A DNA stretch of 9,580 bases from Balneolaceae bacterium (GTDB taxonomy: Bacteria > Bacteroidota > Rhodothermia > Balneolales > Balneolaceae), in the NCBI GenBank assembly GCA_007117235.1, contig SKGY01000059.1, positions 1 to 9,580 on the forward strand. The letters are read 5' to 3'. Each line of letters opens with the position of its first letter. Position 1 is the first letter of the stretch. The notes below the pieces were generated by a model. It was not told the origin of the DNA. It saw nothing but the letters and a program-made list of their open reading frames with translations, and ran no database searches. Below are positions 6,769 through 9,580 of the stretch, piece after piece. A program made the translations under genes and the position numbers.

Positions 6769-8460
6769 ATGGAGGACCTGCAAACCGGTTTGGATATATA
6801 CACTTTTGTTATGAATGCTCTCGTAGTCTTACTGATTGCGATTTTTATCAGGCATTCACTTTATCGACTTCGCTACTTTTTGCATATGTCACAGCAGCTG
6901 GGTTATAAGACCAATGAGTACGGCATCTGGATCTTTGACCATTTCTTTTCGAAAACAATCATTATTGAACAGCTCCTCTTTTTCTCTATCACCTCAATCA
7001 TTATCTACTTTTTTACCGATCAGATAACGCTAACATCAGGTATCATTTTACTGATAACATTTGCGGCGTTCTGGTTTATTGGTGTATCATCGTTCAAACC
7101 CGAAAAAGAGAAAAAGCCTCTTGTTTACACGTCACGGCTTCAGCGTCTTGGATGGACCTCGCTTTTGCTGATGGGCTTTATGTGGTTTATGATTATTGAT
7201 TTTGCTTACAGCGGGATTATGCTCACAGACTTTGCCGCACCATTCATAAATACTGACCCCTATTTTCTGGCGGTGGGACTCGTAGTGGTGGATATGTCGG
7301 TTCCGTTTTTTCTCTATCTCGCAATGTGGCTTATGAAGCCGATTGAGAAAAATATTCAGAACGGTTTCAAGCGTCAGGCTAGGAAAAAACTGGCTTCATT
7401 ACCCCATCTTAAGGTAATCGCAATTACAGGTAGCTATGGCAAAACAAGCACAAAATTTGCTATTCATGCCTTTCTGAAAGAGAGATTGCAGGTATGTGTC
7501 ACTCCGGGAAGCTACAACACCCCAATGGGGATTTGTAAAGTGATAAACAACGATCTTGAAGCTCATCATCAGGTATTGATTCTGGAAATGGGCGCTAGAT
7601 ACAGTGGTAATATCAAAGAACTTTGTGAGATTGCGCGGCCAGATATTTCTGTGATTACAAATGTGGGAATTTCTCACCTTGAGACGTTTGGTTCTCAGGA
7701 TGCAGTGGCCGAAGAAAAATCCACTCTTGCGAAAGAACTAAAGCCGGGTGGAACACTTATTCTGAATGGTGATGATGATCGGGTGCGTAAAATGGCTGAA
7801 CTCAGAGATGATGTGAAGATTGTGTTCACCGGAAAAGGCGGTGATGTAGAAGCCAAAGATATTGAGGTGAATGCAGACGGGACATCTTTTAAACTTTCAC
7901 TGAATAACGGTGGTGGAACATCTGAAACGCAAATCTCAACGCGATTGCTGGGTGCTCACAACATTCAAAATATGTTACTTGCAGCAGCAGTGGCAACAGA
8001 GTTTGATATTCGTGATAATACGATTGCTGTAGCTGCAAAAACGATGGCGCCGGTTGAACACAGACTGGAACTGAAAAGCAGAAACGGTTTGATTGTGATA
8101 GACGATGCGTTCAATTCAAATCCGGTTGGCGCTAAAAATGCAGTGGATATTCTGGCCTCATTCACATCAGGAAAACGAATATTGATCACCCCGGGTATGA
8201 TCGAGCTTGGCGAGCTGGAGGATGTGGAGAACAGAAAATTTGGTGAACATATAGCCCGCGCAGAATTGGACCTGGTCATACTTGTTGGTGAAAAGCAGAC
8301 TGAACCGATTGCTCTGGGAATCAACTCAATTACTAATCAGGATACTAAAGTTGAGATTGTATCATCGCTTTTTGAGGCTAATAAATTATTGACTGAGTTT
8401 GCATCACCCGGCGATATTGTTCTCTATGAAAACGATCTGCCCGATACGTACAACAGCTAA
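6769..8460 (+). CDS. Membrane-anchored MurF-like Mur ligase
   Basis: This 563-residue protein joins about five N-terminal hydrophobic segments (roughly 12-28, 64-82, 88-106, 128-150 and 165-187) to a Mur ligase catalytic core. The core reads as MurF type: ATP loop TGSYGKTST (220-228), NTPMG (250-254), LEMGARYSGNIKELC (272-286), ITNVGISHLETFGS (296-309), AEEKSTL with Lys317 as candidate carbamylated lysine, PVEHRLE (428-434), IDDAFNSNPVGAK (444-456) and PGMIELGE (475-482). It ends in ENDLPDTYNS. MurF adds D-Ala-D-Ala to the UDP-MurNAc-tripeptide in peptidoglycan synthesis. The usual MurF N-terminal UDP-sugar-binding domain is not visible; the membrane segments occupy its place. It may thus be an unusual sole MurF or a paralogue acting on another or a lipid-linked substrate. 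The ATG at 6769 has no upstream Shine-Dalgarno sequence. It is transcribed away from the minus-strand block and converges on the permease gene. Confidence 0.85.
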   Translation: MEDLQTGLDIYTFVMNALVVLLIAIFIRHSLYRLRYFLHMSQQLGYKTNEYGIWIFDHFFSKTIIIEQLLFFSITSIIIYFFTDQITLTSGIILLITFAAFWFIGVSSFKPEKEKKPLVYTSRLQRLGWTSLLLMGFMWFMIIDFAYSGIMLTDFAAPFINTDPYFLAVGLVVVDMSVPFFLYLAMWLMKPIEKNIQNGFKRQARKKLASLPHLKVIAITGSYGKTSTKFAIHAFLKERLQVCVTPGSYNTPMGICKVINNDLEAHHQVLILEMGARYSGNIKELCEIARPDISVITNVGISHLETFGSQDAVAEEKSTLAKELKPGGTLILNGDDDRVRKMAELRDDVKIVFTGKGGDVEAKDIEVNADGTSFKLSLNNGGGTSETQISTRLLGAHNIQNMLLAAAVATEFDIRDNTIAVAAKTMAPVEHRLELKSRNGLIVIDDAFNSNPVGAKNAVDILASFTSGKRILITPGMIELGELEDVENRKFGEHIARAELDLVILVGEKQTEPIALGINSITNQDTKVEIVSSLFEANKLLTEFASPGDIVLYENDLPDTYNS

Positions 8461-8468
8461 TCTATTTT

Positions 8469-9580
8469 CTAGCTCCCCTTAACAGCATCAGCAGGTTCAA
8501 TTAATGCGGCTCGTGATGCGGGGTACCAGCTCGCGGCAATACACAAGGTCATAGTCCCCATCATGATAAGTCCGATATCTGTAAAACTTATTGATACGGG
8601 ATAGGCATCGATGATAAAAGCTGACGACAATTTTACAAGCCCAATCTCTTTCTGTAAAAGACTGAGGGCAATACCGAGCATTCCGCCAATTCCACAGCCA
8701 ATAAGTCCAATTTGTACCCCCTGACTCACAAATATTTTTTTGATGCTTCCGGCCGTCATGCCCATTGCCCGCAACACACCGATATCTTTTCTTTTCTGGA
8801 TAACAATCATGGTTAAAGATCCGATGATGTTCAAAACAGCCACCAATACAATGATCATCAAGATAAAATAGGATGCCCATTTTTCGAGATTCATCACATC
8901 GTAGAGCGGTTTTTGCAGATCGTACCAAGTCTGAATTCTGTAGTCATTACCAAGAATGGCAATAAGATCTTGTTTGACAGCTTCTGCCTTATCGGTATCG
9001 GTGAGCTGCAGATCAAATCCGGTAATTTCATTCCGCATGTTGAACAGTCTCTGTACAGCTTCAAGATCAGCATATACAATTTCTTCGTTGATAATCTGCT
9101 GAATATTATAGCTCCCGCGCACCTGAAAACGGCTCATACGGGGCGATGAAAATTGAGTGAGGGCTCGCCTCATTCCCGAAGGACTCAGCAGTGCGATATC
9201 ATCACCCGGTACAAGTCCATATCGCAAAATAAGCGCTTCACCAATCACGAGTCCGGGCTTACCATTTGTTACAGATAGATCAAATACTCCATTCTGAACA
9301 CTGTTCTCAAGCTCTGTGATTCTGATATGCGATCCCCGCTGAACTCCTCGTACTGTAACAACATCATTGCGACTGTTTTCAGAGATAAACATCGCTTTCC
9401 CCTCTATGTATGGGGCTATATTTATCACATCGGGGTGATCTAAAACACGATTGATAAGATCTACATCATAAATCATACTCGGGCTGTCAACGAGCTCAAC
9501 ACGAACGTCCGGATCGAAGGAGAGAAGAAACCCTCTGATCACATCATAAAATCCATTAAATACAGAAAGAACAATAATTA
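8469..9580 (-). CDS. LolC/LolE-type ABC transporter permease, N-terminus cut off
   Basis: This is the C-terminal part of a FtsX-family permease of the lipoprotein-releasing type. Such proteins pair with a LolD ATPase to extract lipoproteins from the inner membrane for delivery to the outer membrane. About 369 residues are visible. A GTG at 9540-9542 could be mistaken for the start, but the frame stays open to the edge and reads IIVLSVFNGFYDVIRGF, the typical end of the first LolC/E helix, so the gene continues beyond 9580. Then come a periplasmic domain (visible residues about 25-230), a helix (236-259), the conserved cytoplasmic loop KRKDIGVLRAMG (262-273) and two further helices (about 282-308 and 333-353), ending in PASRAALIEPADAVKG. 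This loop and topology fit LolC/E better than MacB. No ATPase is in view, and LolC cannot be told from LolE. Its stop codon faces the MurF-like stop across 8 bases. Confidence 0.88.
   Translation of the reverse strand, partial: IIVLSVFNGFYDVIRGFLLSFDPDVRVELVDSPSMIYDVDLINRVLDHPDVINIAPYIEGKAMFISENSRNDVVTVRGVQRGSHIRITELENSVQNGVFDLSVTNGKPGLVIGEALILRYGLVPGDDIALLSPSGMRRALTQFSSPRMSRFQVRGSYNIQQIINEEIVYADLEAVQRLFNMRNEITGFDLQLTDTDKAEAVKQDLIAILGNDYRIQTWYDLQKPLYDVMNLEKWASYFILMIIVLVAVLNIIGSLTMIVIQKRKDIGVLRAMGMTAGSIKKIFVSQGVQIGLIGCGIGGMLGIALSLLQKEIGLVKLSSAFIIDAYPVSISFTDIGLIMMGTMTLCIAASWYPASRAALIEPADAVKGS

Noticed and set aside
6771..6775. GGAGG as a Shine-Dalgarno sequence
   Set aside because: It overlaps the ATG of the MurF-like gene itself and the next in-frame Met is about 40 bases on, too far to be served by it.
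7965..8324. Minus-strand open frame of 119 codons antisense to the MurF-like gene
   Set aside because: The opposite strand carries conserved Mur ligase motifs throughout; this peptide is serine-rich and resembles no family.
8497..8928. Minus-strand open frame of 143 codons inside the permease gene
   Set aside because: It is an alternative frame of the membrane part of the permease, whose own frame has clear FtsX-family motifs.

Overview
The window looks like ordinary chromosome of a Gram-negative, Bacteroidota/Balneolota-like bacterium. This is inferred from gene content and style: a LolC/E-type permease implies an outer membrane, IspE implies the MEP isoprenoid route, the start sites lack Shine-Dalgarno sequences, base composition is moderate, and a hairpin-headed intergenic repeat is present. 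No marker gene fixes the taxon, so the lineage is a moderate-confidence guess.

Layout. Bases 1-310 have no gene and hold a tandem repeat with a 113-base unit (125 in the first copy) that stops 6 bases short of the glycogen phosphorylase stop codon. Five genes then lie on the minus strand, transcribed right to left: a sugar-1-phosphate nucleotidylyltransferase with a left-handed beta-helix tail (6561-5566), a CCA-adding tRNA nucleotidyltransferase with an HD domain (5472-4057, TTG start), a SemiSWEET sugar transporter half (4010-3753), IspE (3749-2886) and glycogen phosphorylase (2773-314). A terminator-like hairpin separates the first two. SemiSWEET and IspE are 3 bases apart and probably translationally coupled. 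A 207-base divergent region (6562-6768) with a 10-bp perfect inverted repeat separates this block from a plus-strand MurF-like ligase (6769-8460), whose first ~190 residues are about five membrane segments. Facing it across only 8 bases is the C-terminal part of a LolC/LolE-type permease on the minus strand, which runs off the right edge.

How the genes relate. Three minus-strand products handle sugars: phosphorylase makes glucose-1-phosphate from glycogen, the nucleotidylyltransferase consumes a sugar-1-phosphate, and SemiSWEET moves small sugars across the membrane. They are interleaved with tRNA maturation and isoprenoid synthesis, so this is better read as a loose housekeeping cluster than as one pathway. 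IspE (lipid carrier supply), the MurF-like ligase and the LolC/E permease all bear on envelope building.

I found no CRISPR array, transposase, phage gene, tRNA or rRNA, and no clearly new multi-gene system. The items most worth a second look are the membrane-embedded MurF-like ligase, the repeat array, and the hairpin before the TTG-started cca gene.
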